Of a stretch of DNA of 64,000 bases, positions 51,160-59,320 are shown piece after piece (positions within the stretch are counted from its first letter, which is position 1; every line of letters starts with the position of its first letter). The notes under the pieces are model-generated. The model saw only the letters and a list, made by a program, of their open reading frames with translations, had not been told where the DNA came from and did not search any database. Made by a program: the position numbers and the translations under genes. Origin of the DNA: Streptococcus mitis B6. GTDB lineage: Bacteria; Bacillota; Bacilli; Lactobacillales; Streptococcaceae. Location: positions 1,798,001-1,862,000 of the forward strand of contig NC_013853.1 in assembly GCF_000027165.1 (NCBI RefSeq). Reading direction: 5' to 3'.

Positions 51160-51933
51160 ATGAAGACATTATTAATTGGCGACTTACATTTAAAATCTCA
51201 ACTAATTTTACCTATTGTTGACAGGATTATCCAAACACATAATATTAAAAGAGTCATTTTTCTTGGTGATTATGTTGATTTACATGGACAAACTAACAAT
51301 ATCCAACTATATGCCAAAGATCTCACTTTTCTATACGATTGGAAAATAGAAAAAGAATTAAATTCAATAGAAGTTATTAACCTTATGGGCAATCACGATG
51401 TTTATTATTTACTTGGAGAACAAGTTCCTTTCTCAATTCAAAATCTAGAGGTCTTTTTCGCAGTTCAACAATTATTACAAGATTTGAATTTACAAATAGC
51501 TTATCAACTAGATGATTATTTAGTTAGCCATGCTGGTTTCAATTTGCTATTTGACCCAAAAGAATGGCACTTTAAACCTTTTACTGAAGAATATGAAGAA
51601 GAATTAGAAATCCTTGCTAATGCAGTAGGATATATGCGTGGAGGAGGAGATATGGCTGGTTCTCCTTTATGGGCTCATTTTAGAGAACTAGAGCTAATCC
51701 CTAATAACAACTACCCTAAACAAATTGTTGGACATACCCCTAAAGAATCTATCGATATTTCTAAAAATGTTATTGGTATAGATACTTTTTCATTATATAT
51801 TGACAAAGATAATAAATATCAATTTATTGGTAACGGAGATCTGCTGGTTTATGACCAAGGACATCTTGAAATCATTTCAACTGACTGGGCTACAGACCAA
51901 ACATTAAAACAATTACCTAAACCTCAAATTTAA
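51160..51933 (+). CDS. metallophosphoesterase 2 (calcineurin-like)
   Basis: The ATG at 51160 (AGAGGGG 8 bp upstream) gives 257 residues. Motifs: GDLHLK, GDYVDLHG, GNHDVYY, SHAGFN and GHTP. It is only distantly similar to the preceding phosphoesterase, so this is not a recent duplication. The stop is 4 bp before a strongly structured region. Confidence 0.87.
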   Translation: MKTLLIGDLHLKSQLILPIVDRIIQTHNIKRVIFLGDYVDLHGQTNNIQLYAKDLTFLYDWKIEKELNSIEVINLMGNHDVYYLLGEQVPFSIQNLEVFFAVQQLLQDLNLQIAYQLDDYLVSHAGFNLLFDPKEWHFKPFTEEYEEELEILANAVGYMRGGGDMAGSPLWAHFRELELIPNNNYPKQIVGHTPKESIDISKNVIGIDTFSLYIDKDNKYQFIGNGDLLVYDQGHLEIISTDWATDQTLKQLPKPQI

Positions 51934-51937
51934 CTAC

Positions 51938-52055
51938 TACTTCTCATCATGTGACTAAGCAAAACTGCCGACTGGAAGTCGGCAAGCTGGAAGCGTGTTT
52001 AGCAGAGCGATGCTTAGAAACACATGATAGAAGTATGGAGGAGCTTTGCTTCTCC
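51938..52055 (+). other. large branched stem structure upstream of rep
   Basis: Nested pairings: 51938-51953 with 52021-52035 (15 bp, one bulged C), then CTAAGCA (51955-51961) with TGCTTAG (52011-52017). Inside is the hairpin TGCCGACT-GGA-AGTCGGCA (51966-51984). A separate hairpin GGAGGAGC-TTT-GCTTCTCC follows at 52037-52055. More than 35 base pairs in 118 bp of otherwise AT-rich DNA is far beyond a terminator. It may be a rolling-circle origin, an oriT or a structured RNA. Confidence 0.75.
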
Positions 52056-52104
52056 TAGTTTATTTATTATATAAGCAAACATTACGAGAAAAGGAGATGA
52101 TTTT

Positions 52105-52899
52105 GTGAGTTACAATCGCAAAATTATCCGAACTTCTTCGTACCTTGAAATATGGGAATACGAATCTCCAATTTTTTCAAATGATACTACTCAAATTGAT
52201 GAAGAACACATTTCACTAAAAGAAAAGAAGAAACGTAGAACTTTTGAAGAACTCACAACTGCTGAACAAGATGAACGAATAAAAAGAATTTCTAACACTC
52301 GTAAAAATTCTAAATGGAAACTTCAACGCCTAATAGATACAAATTTTGATGAAAGAACTAGTTTCCTTACCCTTACAACTAAAGAAAATATACAAAACAG
52401 ATATGAGTTTAATTTACTTTTTGATAAATTTATTAAACGTTTAAACTATCACATATACCATTCCAAAAAAAGACTTATTAAATATATTGCAGTATTAGAA
52501 CGACAAAAAAGGGGAGCGTGGCATGCACACATTCTCCTTTTTTCATTTCCTTTTATCCCTCATAAAGAATTACTGACAATTTGGGGGTTAGGTGCAGTTC
52601 GGATAAACAAACTACATAACTTAGATGATTCTTCTAATGCTGGTCGTTATGTTGGAAAATATATGGAAAAAGGCATAGGACAGGAATTATTAGAGAGTCT
52701 AGGAAAGAAGGCTTTTTATTCTTCTCGTAATTTACAAAAGCCTGAAGAGATAAAATTATTTACAAGTGAATCCTTAGATAGCCTTGTTAAGAATGAAGAT
52801 ATCCTATATGAAAGCAACTATATTAGCAAAGTATTTCGAAAAGGACACTTAATTGACAATAAAGTCAAATACAAAAAAATAAAGTTAAGTAAGGAGTAA
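52105..52899 (+). CDS. HUH-endonuclease replication initiator/relaxase-like Rep
   Basis: The GTG at 52105 (AAAAGGAGATG upstream) gives 264 residues. HUH motifs: motif 1 FLTLT (87-91), motif 2 WHAHILLF (139-146, H-A-H metal ligands) and motif 3 YVGKYMEKG (182-190) with the likely nicking Tyr and Lys. Such proteins nick one strand at an origin and start rolling-circle replication or transfer. The adjacent folded region is the obvious candidate target. It could equally be called a plasmid- or phage-type Rep or a small relaxase. Confidence 0.87.
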   Translation: MSYNRKIIRTSSYLEIWEYESPIFSNDTTQIDEEHISLKEKKKRRTFEELTTAEQDERIKRISNTRKNSKWKLQRLIDTNFDERTSFLTLTTKENIQNRYEFNLLFDKFIKRLNYHIYHSKKRLIKYIAVLERQKRGAWHAHILLFSFPFIPHKELLTIWGLGAVRINKLHNLDDSSNAGRYVGKYMEKGIGQELLESLGKKAFYSSRNLQKPEEIKLFTSESLDSLVKNEDILYESNYISKVFRKGHLIDNKVKYKKIKLSKE

Positions 52900-52906
52900 G
52901 GAAAAA

Positions 52907-53176
52907 ATGCAAGTTATTCTACCAACAGAACAAGTTCAAGAAATACAGTCGATGATTACTAATCTCTTGCAAAACGAAATTTCTCATTTCAAAGAAGATT
53001 TAGGTTTAGATAGTCCTTACCTTAACAAGGGGCAAACTTGCAAATATCTAGGGATATCTAACAATACATTAGATGGCTGGATACAAAAAGGGCTACCCGT
53101 TATTAAAATTGGTAAGACTGTACGTTTCAATAAAAATGAAATTGATAAGTGGCTTTGTAGAAAAGCTATGCTATAA
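52907..53176 (+). CDS. xis: excisionase (MerR-like helix-turn-helix)
   Basis: The 89-residue protein has a C-terminal HTH_17-type domain (YLNKGQTCKYLGISNNTLDG and onward to IGKTVRFNKNEIDKWL). It lies between rep and the integrase gene, the usual place for Xis, which bends DNA at att sites to favour excision. It starts 7 bp after rep. Confidence 0.88.
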   Translation: MQVILPTEQVQEIQSMITNLLQNEISHFKEDLGLDSPYLNKGQTCKYLGISNNTLDGWIQKGLPVIKIGKTVRFNKNEIDKWLCRKAML

Positions 53177-53217
53177 TATCTCTAATGATATATCCTGACT
53201 CGTAAAAGGAGAACATC

Positions 53218-54438
53218 ATGACAGTTACAAAAACAAGTAGTAACACTTACAATCTTAAAGTGTATATACCTAAAGAAATCCGACCTAAAATGGGGATTAA
53301 AGGAAATCACTTTGTTAAACGCTATAAAACAAGAAAGGAGGCTAAAGAAGCTGAATTAGAAATTCTAACAAAGATACATCAACTTGAAAATGGAGAGGAT
53401 ATCCTACTCCCTAAAACTAGTGATATTCTTTTCTCTGAGTTCTTTAATAATATTTGGTGGGATTCATACAAAGCTGGTCAAACAACTTCGACAACTAAGC
53501 CTCCAACACAGGTTACTATTGATAATACTGAAACTGTTTTTAGAAAGCATATCTTACCAATGTTCGGTAATTATTCAATCAATTTTCTGAACCAGAATAA
53601 GCAAGTCGTACTAAACTTAATGACTGCGAAAGCTGAAGAGTATGCTAATTTCAAGGTTATTCGAAGCTATGTAAACTCAATTTTCGATTGGGCTGAGGAA
53701 TTAGAGTACATAGAATCAAATAGATTATCCAAGACAATTAAGCGAATTAAAGCTACCAAAAAGCTAAAACTCCAAGACTCCAAAAATGAGGAAGACTTGT
53801 ATCTATCTAGTGAAGAATTACAAGATTGGTTTGATGCTTTTAGAGAAGATTTGGAGAACGATAAATTATCACTAAAAGATTATGTCCTATTCTTTACAAC
53901 CTTTATTTTGAGCGATAGAAAATCAGAATCCTATGCTCTACATTGGAAAAACATAGACTTGGCAAATGCTCAAATTGACTTAAGGCATGCACTTGACAAA
54001 TATAAAAATGTGAAGTCAACAAAAGGAAATAAGAAAACGATTTTTTCAATTCCTAGTTACCTTGTATCACTTCTTTCAGAATGGAAAAAACAACAGAAAT
54101 ATGAGTTAGCGAAATTTGGTATAATGCAAACATCCGATCAACTAGTCTTTACCTATATAGATACGAAAGGTAATGTAAATAGCCCTCTACACGTTGATTA
54201 TCTCAATAACAAAATGAACTCCGTAAAAAGACGACACCCAAAGTTAAAACACGCTACACCTCATAAATTACGACATACAGGAGCGACACTTGCTAAAAAG
54301 GCAGGAATGAGCTTAGAAGCCATTTCTGAAGCATTAACTCATAGCGATACAATTACAACTAAAACTTATGTTAATGCTTCAAACATAGTTCCTTTATCTG
54401 CTGGACAAGTTGCCTACCAACATCTTAAAAACAAGTAG
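53218..54438 (+). CDS. int: tyrosine integrase of element C
   Basis: The 406-residue protein has an N-terminal arm-binding domain (1-60), a core-binding SAM-like domain (about 70-170) and a catalytic domain. Catalytic residues: Arg234 (in LSDRKSE, where TGLRxSE is more usual), HKLR at 349-352, His375 (LTHSD) and nucleophile Tyr384 (TKTYVN). AAAAGGAG precedes the ATG. Its C-terminal quarter is nearly identical to the fragment at 42486. It should recombine within the 3' end of rpsI, 108 bp beyond its stop. Confidence 0.94.
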   Translation: MTVTKTSSNTYNLKVYIPKEIRPKMGIKGNHFVKRYKTRKEAKEAELEILTKIHQLENGEDILLPKTSDILFSEFFNNIWWDSYKAGQTTSTTKPPTQVTIDNTETVFRKHILPMFGNYSINFLNQNKQVVLNLMTAKAEEYANFKVIRSYVNSIFDWAEELEYIESNRLSKTIKRIKATKKLKLQDSKNEEDLYLSSEELQDWFDAFREDLENDKLSLKDYVLFFTTFILSDRKSESYALHWKNIDLANAQIDLRHALDKYKNVKSTKGNKKTIFSIPSYLVSLLSEWKKQQKYELAKFGIMQTSDQLVFTYIDTKGNVNSPLHVDYLNNKMNSVKRRHPKLKHATPHKLRHTGATLAKKAGMSLEAISEALTHSDTITTKTYVNASNIVPLSAGQVAYQHLKNK

Positions 54439-54475
54439 GGTAATTTTAGGGCAAATTTTAGGGCAAATTTTTGTA
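54438..54475. promoter_or_regulatory. direct arm-type repeats, right end of element C
   Basis: Three related words follow the integrase stop: TAGGGTAATTTT, AGGGCAAATTTT and AGGGCAAATTTT. They match the inverted pair at 46451-46510. Confidence 0.65.
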
Positions 54476-54485
54476 GAAAGTACAG

Positions 54486-54521
54486 AAAAAAGCACCCATA
54501 GGGCAAACCTTTGAGTGCTTT
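54486..54521 (-). terminator. rpsI terminator carried by element C
   Basis: Minus strand AAAGCACTCAAAGG, loop, ATGGGTGCTTTTTT, 25 bp past the rpsI stop. It belongs to the element rather than to the original chromosome. Confidence 0.85.
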
Positions 54522-54545
54522 GAAACGTTGATATAATCGGATTGA

Positions 54546-54595
54546 TTAACGTTTACTAAATTGTGATGCTTTACGAGCTTTCTTAAGACCTGGTT
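54546..54595 (-). repeat. att copy 4, inside intact rpsI
   Basis: The last 50 bp of the functional rpsI gene, stop included. Its sequence is the reference for the three other copies. Confidence 0.93.
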
Positions 54596-54938
54596 TCTTA
54601 CGTTCAACTTTACGTGAGTCACGTGTAAGAAGTCCTGCGCGTTTCAATGAATCGCGGAAGTCTGGGTCTACTTGAAGAAGGGCACGAGCGATACCGTGAC
54701 GGATAGCTCCTGATTGACCAGCGTATCCACCACCTACAACGTTAACGAAAACGTCGTATGAACCTGCAGTTGAAGTAACTGCGAATGGTTGGTTGATTAC
54801 AAGACGAAGGTCAGCGTGTGGGATGTACTCTTCAACATCTTTTTTGTTAACAGTGATTTTACCAGTTCCTGGAACAAGGCGAACGCGTGCAACAGCGTTT
54901 TTACGACGTCCAGTACCTGCATATTGTGCTTGTGACAT
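54546..54938 (-). CDS. rpsI: 30S ribosomal protein S9
   Basis: S9 binds 16S rRNA in the small-subunit head, and its C-terminal tail reaches the P-site tRNA. The 130-residue protein is complete, ending [16 protein letters not shown]. The final codons are part of the element attachment site, and integration leaves the encoded protein unchanged. It lies 18 bp after rplM in the universal L13-S9 operon. Confidence 0.98.
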   Translation of the reverse strand: MSQAQYAGTGRRKNAVARVRLVPGTGKITVNKKDVEEYIPHADLRLVINQPFAVTSTAGSYDVFVNVVGGGYAGQSGAIRHGIARALLQVDPDFRDSLKRAGLLTRDSRKVERKKPGLKKARKASQFSKR

Positions 54939-54956
54939 ACTTTATTGTTCCTTTCC

Positions 54957-55403
54957 TTAGATAAGTCCTGAAATATCAAGAACTTCTGGTTGTTGTGCAG
55001 CGTGAGTGTGCTCAGCTCCAACAAATACTTTCAACTTCATACCTTGAGCGCGTCCAAGAGTATTGTGTGGAAGCATACCTTTAACTGATTTCTCAATCAA
55101 ACGTACTGCATTTTTAGAACGAAGTTCACCTGCAGAGATTTGTTTCAATCCACCTGGGTGGTTTGAGTGAGTGTAGTAGATTTTATCAGTTGCTTTTTTA
55201 CCAGTCAATTTAACTTTTTCAGCATTGATAACAATCACAAAGTCACCTGTATCAGTGTGTGGTGTAAATGTTGGTTTGTTTTTTCCGCGAAGTACGCTAG
55301 CAACTACTGCAGAAAGACGTCCAAGTGGTACATCAGTTGCGTCAACTACGTACCATTTACGTTCAACTTGGCCTGGTTTAGCCATAAATGTTGTTTTGTT
55401 CAT
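54957..55403 (-). CDS. rplM: 50S ribosomal protein L13
   Basis: L13 is an early-assembling 23S rRNA-binding protein. The 148-residue protein contains the family signature [12 protein letters not shown]. It is the first gene of the rplM-rpsI operon, with AGGAGA before the ATG and a GC-rich leader upstream. Confidence 0.98.
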   Translation of the reverse strand: MNKTTFMAKPGQVERKWYVVDATDVPLGRLSAVVASVLRGKNKPTFTPHTDTGDFVIVINAEKVKLTGKKATDKIYYTHSNHPGGLKQISAGELRSKNAVRLIEKSVKGMLPHNTLGRAQGMKLKVFVGAEHTHAAQQPEVLDISGLI

Positions 55404-55512
55404 GATTTCTCCTATATATAGTTCGATTTTTGTTTACGGTGATGGGTGTTCCTTCCCATCGAAAAGTATTTGGAAGGTTCCGGGGCCTTTCAAATGGGGT
55501 AAACAATACCGC
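55404..55512 (-). promoter_or_regulatory. rplM 5' leader, probable L13 autoregulatory leader
   Basis: The ~110 nt leader contains two GC-rich hairpins: one around TTTGAAAGGCCCCGGAACCT, and GATGGGAAGGAACACCCATC, which is self-complementary at its ends. Firmicutes have a known L13 leader motif at this place, but I could not verify the consensus from memory. Confidence 0.5.
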
Positions 55513-55518
55513 CTACTA

Positions 55519-55548
55519 TAATACCAAATTTCACCCCTAAAAGTCAAT
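55519..55548 (-). promoter_or_regulatory. rplM-rpsI promoter
   Basis: Minus strand TTGACT (55548-55543), 18 bp, TATTAT (55524-55519). The IS30-family element ends only 27 bp upstream of the -35. Confidence 0.75.
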
Positions 55549-55574
55549 AGATATGAAAAATATTTTTCTGAATC

Positions 55575-57115
55575 GTAACTTCTCAAAGTAACTTCCATCT
55601 CTCTCCCAAAACTGGAAGTTAGTCTCAGACGATGAATTATGCTAGAATTAAGTCTGAGACTTTTCGTGAGGAGGTACCTCATGACGAAAAAACAAAAACA
55701 TCTCACTCTAGAAGACCGTATTGACATCCAAACTGGAATCAGCCAACAGGAGACTTTCCGTTCCATCGCTGAGAAGATGGGGAAAGACCCGTCAACGATT
55801 TCAAAGGAAATCAAGCGCAATCGCATCATGCATCCAACATCCGTCAAATCTGATTGCACGGATTGCCCTCTTCTCAAAAAAGCTCCTTATGTCTGTAACA
55901 ACTGTCCAAAAAAGAGGACGGATTGTGGGTTTAACCGCTATCTTTACTACGCGAAAAAGGCACAGGAGCAGTACGAGACTATGTTGAGGGAATCCAGACA
56001 GGGCATTCCCCTAAACAAGGAAAGTTTTTATCAGATGGACAAGATCTTAACCCTAGGCATCCAGAAGAAACAAAGCATCTACCATATCATTCAGACACAT
56101 AACCTACCTGTGTCGAAAGCTACGGTGTATCGGCATGCCAAGCTGGGCTATCTGACAGCCAAGCCCATTGATTTCCCTCGGATGGTCACGTTCAAGGAAC
56201 GCAGAAAATCCAGAAAAGTAGCTATTCCCAAAGAGCTGAAAATTGGGCGGACCTATCAAGATTTCCAAGAGTTACGAGAAACTGATGATTTCTTCAAATG
56301 GTTGGAAATGGACACGGTCATCGGCAGACCTGGTGGAAAGCTACTGCTCACCTTCAACGTTTCCTTCTGTAATTTCCTCTTCGCCTTGCTTTTGGACAAC
56401 AAGACTGCTCTGGAAGTCGCCACTAAATTCGCAGCTTTGAAAGAAAGAGTCATGGACGGAGGGTATGCGTTCCATCAGCTGTTCCCTGTCATTCTCACAG
56501 ACAACGGATCTGAGTTCGCCTATGTGGAGGAGCTTGAGCGAGACATTGATGGGAAGTCTCACCTCTACTTCTGCGACCCTAGCCGTCCTGACCAGAAGGG
56601 GCGGATTGAGAAGAACCATACGGTTTTGCGAGCCATTCTTCCCAAGGGCACTTCCTTTGACCAGCTGACTCAGAAAGACGTCAATCTAGTCATTTCCCAT
56701 GTCAATTCCTTGAAACGAGAAGAGTTTCAAGGAAAATCTGCTTACGACGTCTTCACCTTCACCTTTGGCGAGGACATCGCTGCTCTTCTGGGTTGCCAAT
56801 TTGTCAAACCAGAAGACACACACTTATCACCTGATTTATTGAAATAAAGGGAATTTTCCCCTCTAACTACACATCTTATCACCATCGAAAAGTCTCACAC
56901 TAAACGCTAGCAACTGGAATTTACTCTAAGACGACTCTGTTTTAGGGCTATTTGTCGTGCACTTTTTTCTGAGTCTTTTCGCTTTTGAACCCTTATATAT
57001 CAAGAAAAAGAAAACCAGTGGAAGTTAGTCTAAGACGGATTTCCACTGATTTCACGCGTTTTTCTCATACTAAAAGCTAGGTTGTGGGAAACTGGAAGTT
57101 AGTTTTAGAAGTTAC
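55575..57115 (+). mobile_element. IS30-family insertion sequence, 1541 bp
   Basis: Terminal inverted repeats of about 23 bp lie at 55575-55597 and 57093-57115 (left GTAACTTCTCAAAGTAACTT, right reverse complement GTAACTTCTAAAACTAACTT; two mismatches in this stretch). Outside them TATTTTTCTGAAT occurs on both sides (55561-55573 and 57117-57129). Internal copies of the end sequence (TGGAAGTTAGTCT) appear near both ends. The element sits between the rplM promoter and an ABC exporter gene. Confidence 0.88.
55681..56847 (+). CDS. IS30-family transposase
   Basis: The ATG at 55681, after GAGGAGG, gives 388 residues. An N-terminal helix-turn-helix (HLTLEDRIDIQTGISQQETF and SIAEKMGKDPSTISKEIKRN), a Cys-rich stretch (CTDCPLL..CNNCPKKRTDC) and a DDE catalytic domain follow: Asp in WLEMDTVIG, Asp in ILTDNGSEF, Glu in GRIEKNHTVLR. 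All are intact, so it is potentially active. An upstream in-frame start at 55639 lacks a ribosome site. Confidence 0.94.
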   Translation: MTKKQKHLTLEDRIDIQTGISQQETFRSIAEKMGKDPSTISKEIKRNRIMHPTSVKSDCTDCPLLKKAPYVCNNCPKKRTDCGFNRYLYYAKKAQEQYETMLRESRQGIPLNKESFYQMDKILTLGIQKKQSIYHIIQTHNLPVSKATVYRHAKLGYLTAKPIDFPRMVTFKERRKSRKVAIPKELKIGRTYQDFQELRETDDFFKWLEMDTVIGRPGGKLLLTFNVSFCNFLFALLLDNKTALEVATKFAALKERVMDGGYAFHQLFPVILTDNGSEFAYVEELERDIDGKSHLYFCDPSRPDQKGRIEKNHTVLRAILPKGTSFDQLTQKDVNLVISHVNSLKREEFQGKSAYDVFTFTFGEDIAALLGCQFVKPEDTHLSPDLLK

Positions 57116-57147
57116 CTATTTTTCTGAATTCCACTCTTTTTATCTCT

Positions 57148-57172
57148 AAAAAACCTCGCTTTCGCGAGGCTC
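57148..57172 (-). terminator. ABC exporter operon terminator
   Basis: Minus strand GCCTCGC, GAAA, GCGAGG then TTTTTT directly after the permease stop. Confidence 0.88.
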
Positions 57173-57174
57173 TT

Positions 57175-58374
57175 CTATTTATAAGATAAGGCACGTTTAA
57201 AGGTTTTCCAAGGGCCTAAATCATCTGTTTGCAGAACGAGACTAGCATACATACGTCCGATAAATCCTGTTGCTACCACTGCAAAAATCACTGTAATAGC
57301 AAGTGAAATCCATGTTTCTGCTCCCCCTGCATAGCCATTAATGGTTCTAAATGGCATAAAGAAGGTCGAAATAAAGGGAATATAAGAACCAATCTTCAAG
57401 ATGAGATTGTCACCAGCTGCACCTAGAGCTGTCACTCCAAAAAAACCACCCATAATCAAAATCATCAAAGGCGACAGGGCTTTCCCTGAGTCCTCAGGAC
57501 GAGAAACCATAGATCCTAGGAAGGCTGCTAAAACAACGTACATAAAGAGGCTAACCAAGACAAACAATAAGGTGTTGAGCGAGAAAGCCTCTCCTATATG
57601 GTTTAAAATACCAGATTGTGCCAAGATTGGTAGGTCTTTAAAGAGAAGAATGGCAGCAAGTCCACCCACGACGTAAATGCCAATATGGGTCAAAATCACA
57701 AGAAGCAGAGCCAGCATGCGAGCGTAGAAATAATGACTAGCTTGGATACTAGAGAAGACCACCTCCATAATTTTGGTTCCTTTCTCGCTAGCCACTTCCT
57801 GAGCAGTGACACTAGCATAGGTAATCAAAATCATATAAAGGAATAAACCAAGCCCTGCGGCCGCAAAGGTTTGAATCATTTTTTTATTTTCCTTGGATTC
57901 ATCAATTTTCTCCGTAAAGTTAACTGTTTGTTCCAAGCGTTTTTCCTGTTCTTGTGACAAATTGGCTGCCGAACGATTGAGTTGATCTTGAAGCTCATTT
58001 AACTTGCTCGTTACTCCTAGCTTAATAGCACTCTCAAGAGAAGTTTCACCATGATAGACGGCCTTGAGGAGGCTGTCCTCTTGGTCGATGGTCAGATAGC
58101 CTTTTAATTTTTCATCCTTGATAGCAGCTTGAACACTTGCTTCATCCTTGTAGTCAAAATTGAGACCATTGGTAGATTTGAGACCTTCTGTCACAGCTGG
58201 AACCGTGCTAATCACTGCTATCTTACCACTTTGAGCCATTGAAGAGCCTTGGAGATAGGCAATTCCTACAGAGATTCCTAAAAAGAGGAACGGCGAAATC
58301 ACCATAAAGAAGAAACTCCACGATTTGACATGTCGAAGATAGGTTTCCTTGATTACAACCCACATATTTCTCAT
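57175..58374 (-). CDS. ABC-2 type exporter permease (NatB-like)
   Basis: The 399-residue membrane protein has an N-terminal helix (about 18-40), a long extracytoplasmic domain (about 45-165) with coiled-coil character, and five to six C-terminal helices. This is the layout of NatB/YhaP-type ABC-2 permeases. It overlaps the ATPase gene by 4 bp. Family members export sodium or drugs; the substrate here is unknown. Confidence 0.85.
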   Translation of the reverse strand: MRNMWVVIKETYLRHVKSWSFFFMVISPFLFLGISVGIAYLQGSSMAQSGKIAVISTVPAVTEGLKSTNGLNFDYKDEASVQAAIKDEKLKGYLTIDQEDSLLKAVYHGETSLESAIKLGVTSKLNELQDQLNRSAANLSQEQEKRLEQTVNFTEKIDESKENKKMIQTFAAAGLGLFLYMILITYASVTAQEVASEKGTKIMEVVFSSIQASHYFYARMLALLLVILTHIGIYVVGGLAAILLFKDLPILAQSGILNHIGEAFSLNTLLFVLVSLFMYVVLAAFLGSMVSRPEDSGKALSPLMILIMGGFFGVTALGAAGDNLILKIGSYIPFISTFFMPFRTINGYAGGAETWISLAITVIFAVVATGFIGRMYASLVLQTDDLGPWKTFKRALSYK

Positions 58375-59264
58375 ACTTCCACCCCTGATTCTAGTTTAAA
58401 GATTTCATCGATTGTTGGCGCTTGCTGGTCAAAGGTTGCGATATATTGCCCCTGAGTCAAGATTGGGAAGAGTTCCCTTCCAGCACTCTCATCCTCCAAG
58501 ATCAATTTCCAACTGCCTTGTTTGGTCAAGCTCACCTGCTTGACATGAGGAAGGTTTTCCAATTCTTCCTTGCTTCGTTCACTTGAAACAAAGAGACGCG
58601 TTTTCCCGTATTGATTGCGGACATCCTGAACTGGTCCATGCAAGACCACACGGCCATCTCGAATCATGAGAATATCGTCACAAAGCTCCTCGACGTTGGT
58701 CATGACATGGTCAGAAAAGATAATGGTTGCCCCACGTTCTTTTTCTTGAAAAATGACTTGCTTTAGCAATTCAGTATTGACTGGGTCCAATCCACTGAAA
58801 GGCTCATCCAAGATAATCAAGTCTGGTTCATGAATAAGAGTAATGATGAGCTGAATCTTCTGTTGATTTCCTTTTGACAGACTCTTAATTTTATCAGTCA
58901 GTTTCCCTTTCACTTCCAACCTCTTCATCCATTGAGGGAGTTTTTCCTTGACCTCCTTGGCATCCATGCCTTTTAGAGTCGCCAAGTAACGAACTTGTTC
59001 AAGGACTGTCAATTTAGGCATGAGACTGCGTTCTTCAGGTAAATAGCCAATCCGAGCATAGGTCTCCTGACGGATATCTTGACCATCCAGACTAATTTCT
59101 CCTTGGTATTCTAAAAACTTCAAAATACTGTGGAAAATCGTTGTCTTCCCAGCACCATTTTTCCCGACTAGTCCCAAAATACGACCTGGTCGTGCTTGAA
59201 AGTCAATACCAAACAAAACTTGCTTGGGTCCAAAACTTTTCTCTAGACTTCTTACTTCTAGCAT
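58371..59264 (-). CDS. ABC exporter ATP-binding protein (NatA-like)
   Basis: The 297-residue ATPase has Walker A LVGKNGAGKTT, signature LSKGNQQK, Walker B LIILDEPFSGLDP and the switch His in IFSDHV. The C-terminal third is an accessory domain typical of the DrrA/NatA branch. It pairs with the permease encoded downstream to form a two-gene exporter. Confidence 0.9.
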   Translation of the reverse strand: MLEVRSLEKSFGPKQVLFGIDFQARPGRILGLVGKNGAGKTTIFHSILKFLEYQGEISLDGQDIRQETYARIGYLPEERSLMPKLTVLEQVRYLATLKGMDAKEVKEKLPQWMKRLEVKGKLTDKIKSLSKGNQQKIQLIITLIHEPDLIILDEPFSGLDPVNTELLKQVIFQEKERGATIIFSDHVMTNVEELCDDILMIRDGRVVLHGPVQDVRNQYGKTRLFVSSERSKEELENLPHVKQVSLTKQGSWKLILEDESAGRELFPILTQGQYIATFDQQAPTIDEIFKLESGVEV

Positions 59265-59291
59265 CTTTCACCTCCGAAATGTCTTACACTC

Positions 59292-59320
59292 ATTATACTC
59301 CTTTTTGATAGCCTTTACAA
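59292..59320 (-). promoter_or_regulatory. ABC exporter promoter
   Basis: Minus strand TTGTAA (59320-59315), 17 bp, TATAAT (59297-59292), 27 bp before the ATPase start. GGAGGTG precedes the ATG. Confidence 0.7.

Larger units (their letters stand above)
46347..54545 (+). mobile_element. integrated element C, about 8.2 kb, apparently intact
   Basis: Bounded by att copies 3 and 4. All genes are on the plus strand: three unrecognised ORFs, FtsK/TcpA-like ATPase, small ORF, two metallophosphoesterases, HUH Rep, excisionase and integrase. The gene set (coupling-type ATPase, HUH initiator, Xis/Int, no type IV secretion channel) fits an integrative mobilizable element. 46347-46619 is an AT-rich, gene-free end with an inverted pair of TAGGGCAAATTT sites. 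Confidence 0.85.

Noticed and set aside
46347..54545. Element C as an integrated filamentous phage (HUH Rep plus Zot-like ATPase)
   Set aside because: The ATPase has two N-terminal helices and FtsK/TcpA motifs, and no run of small coat-like membrane proteins is present. A mobilizable element fits better, though not conclusively.
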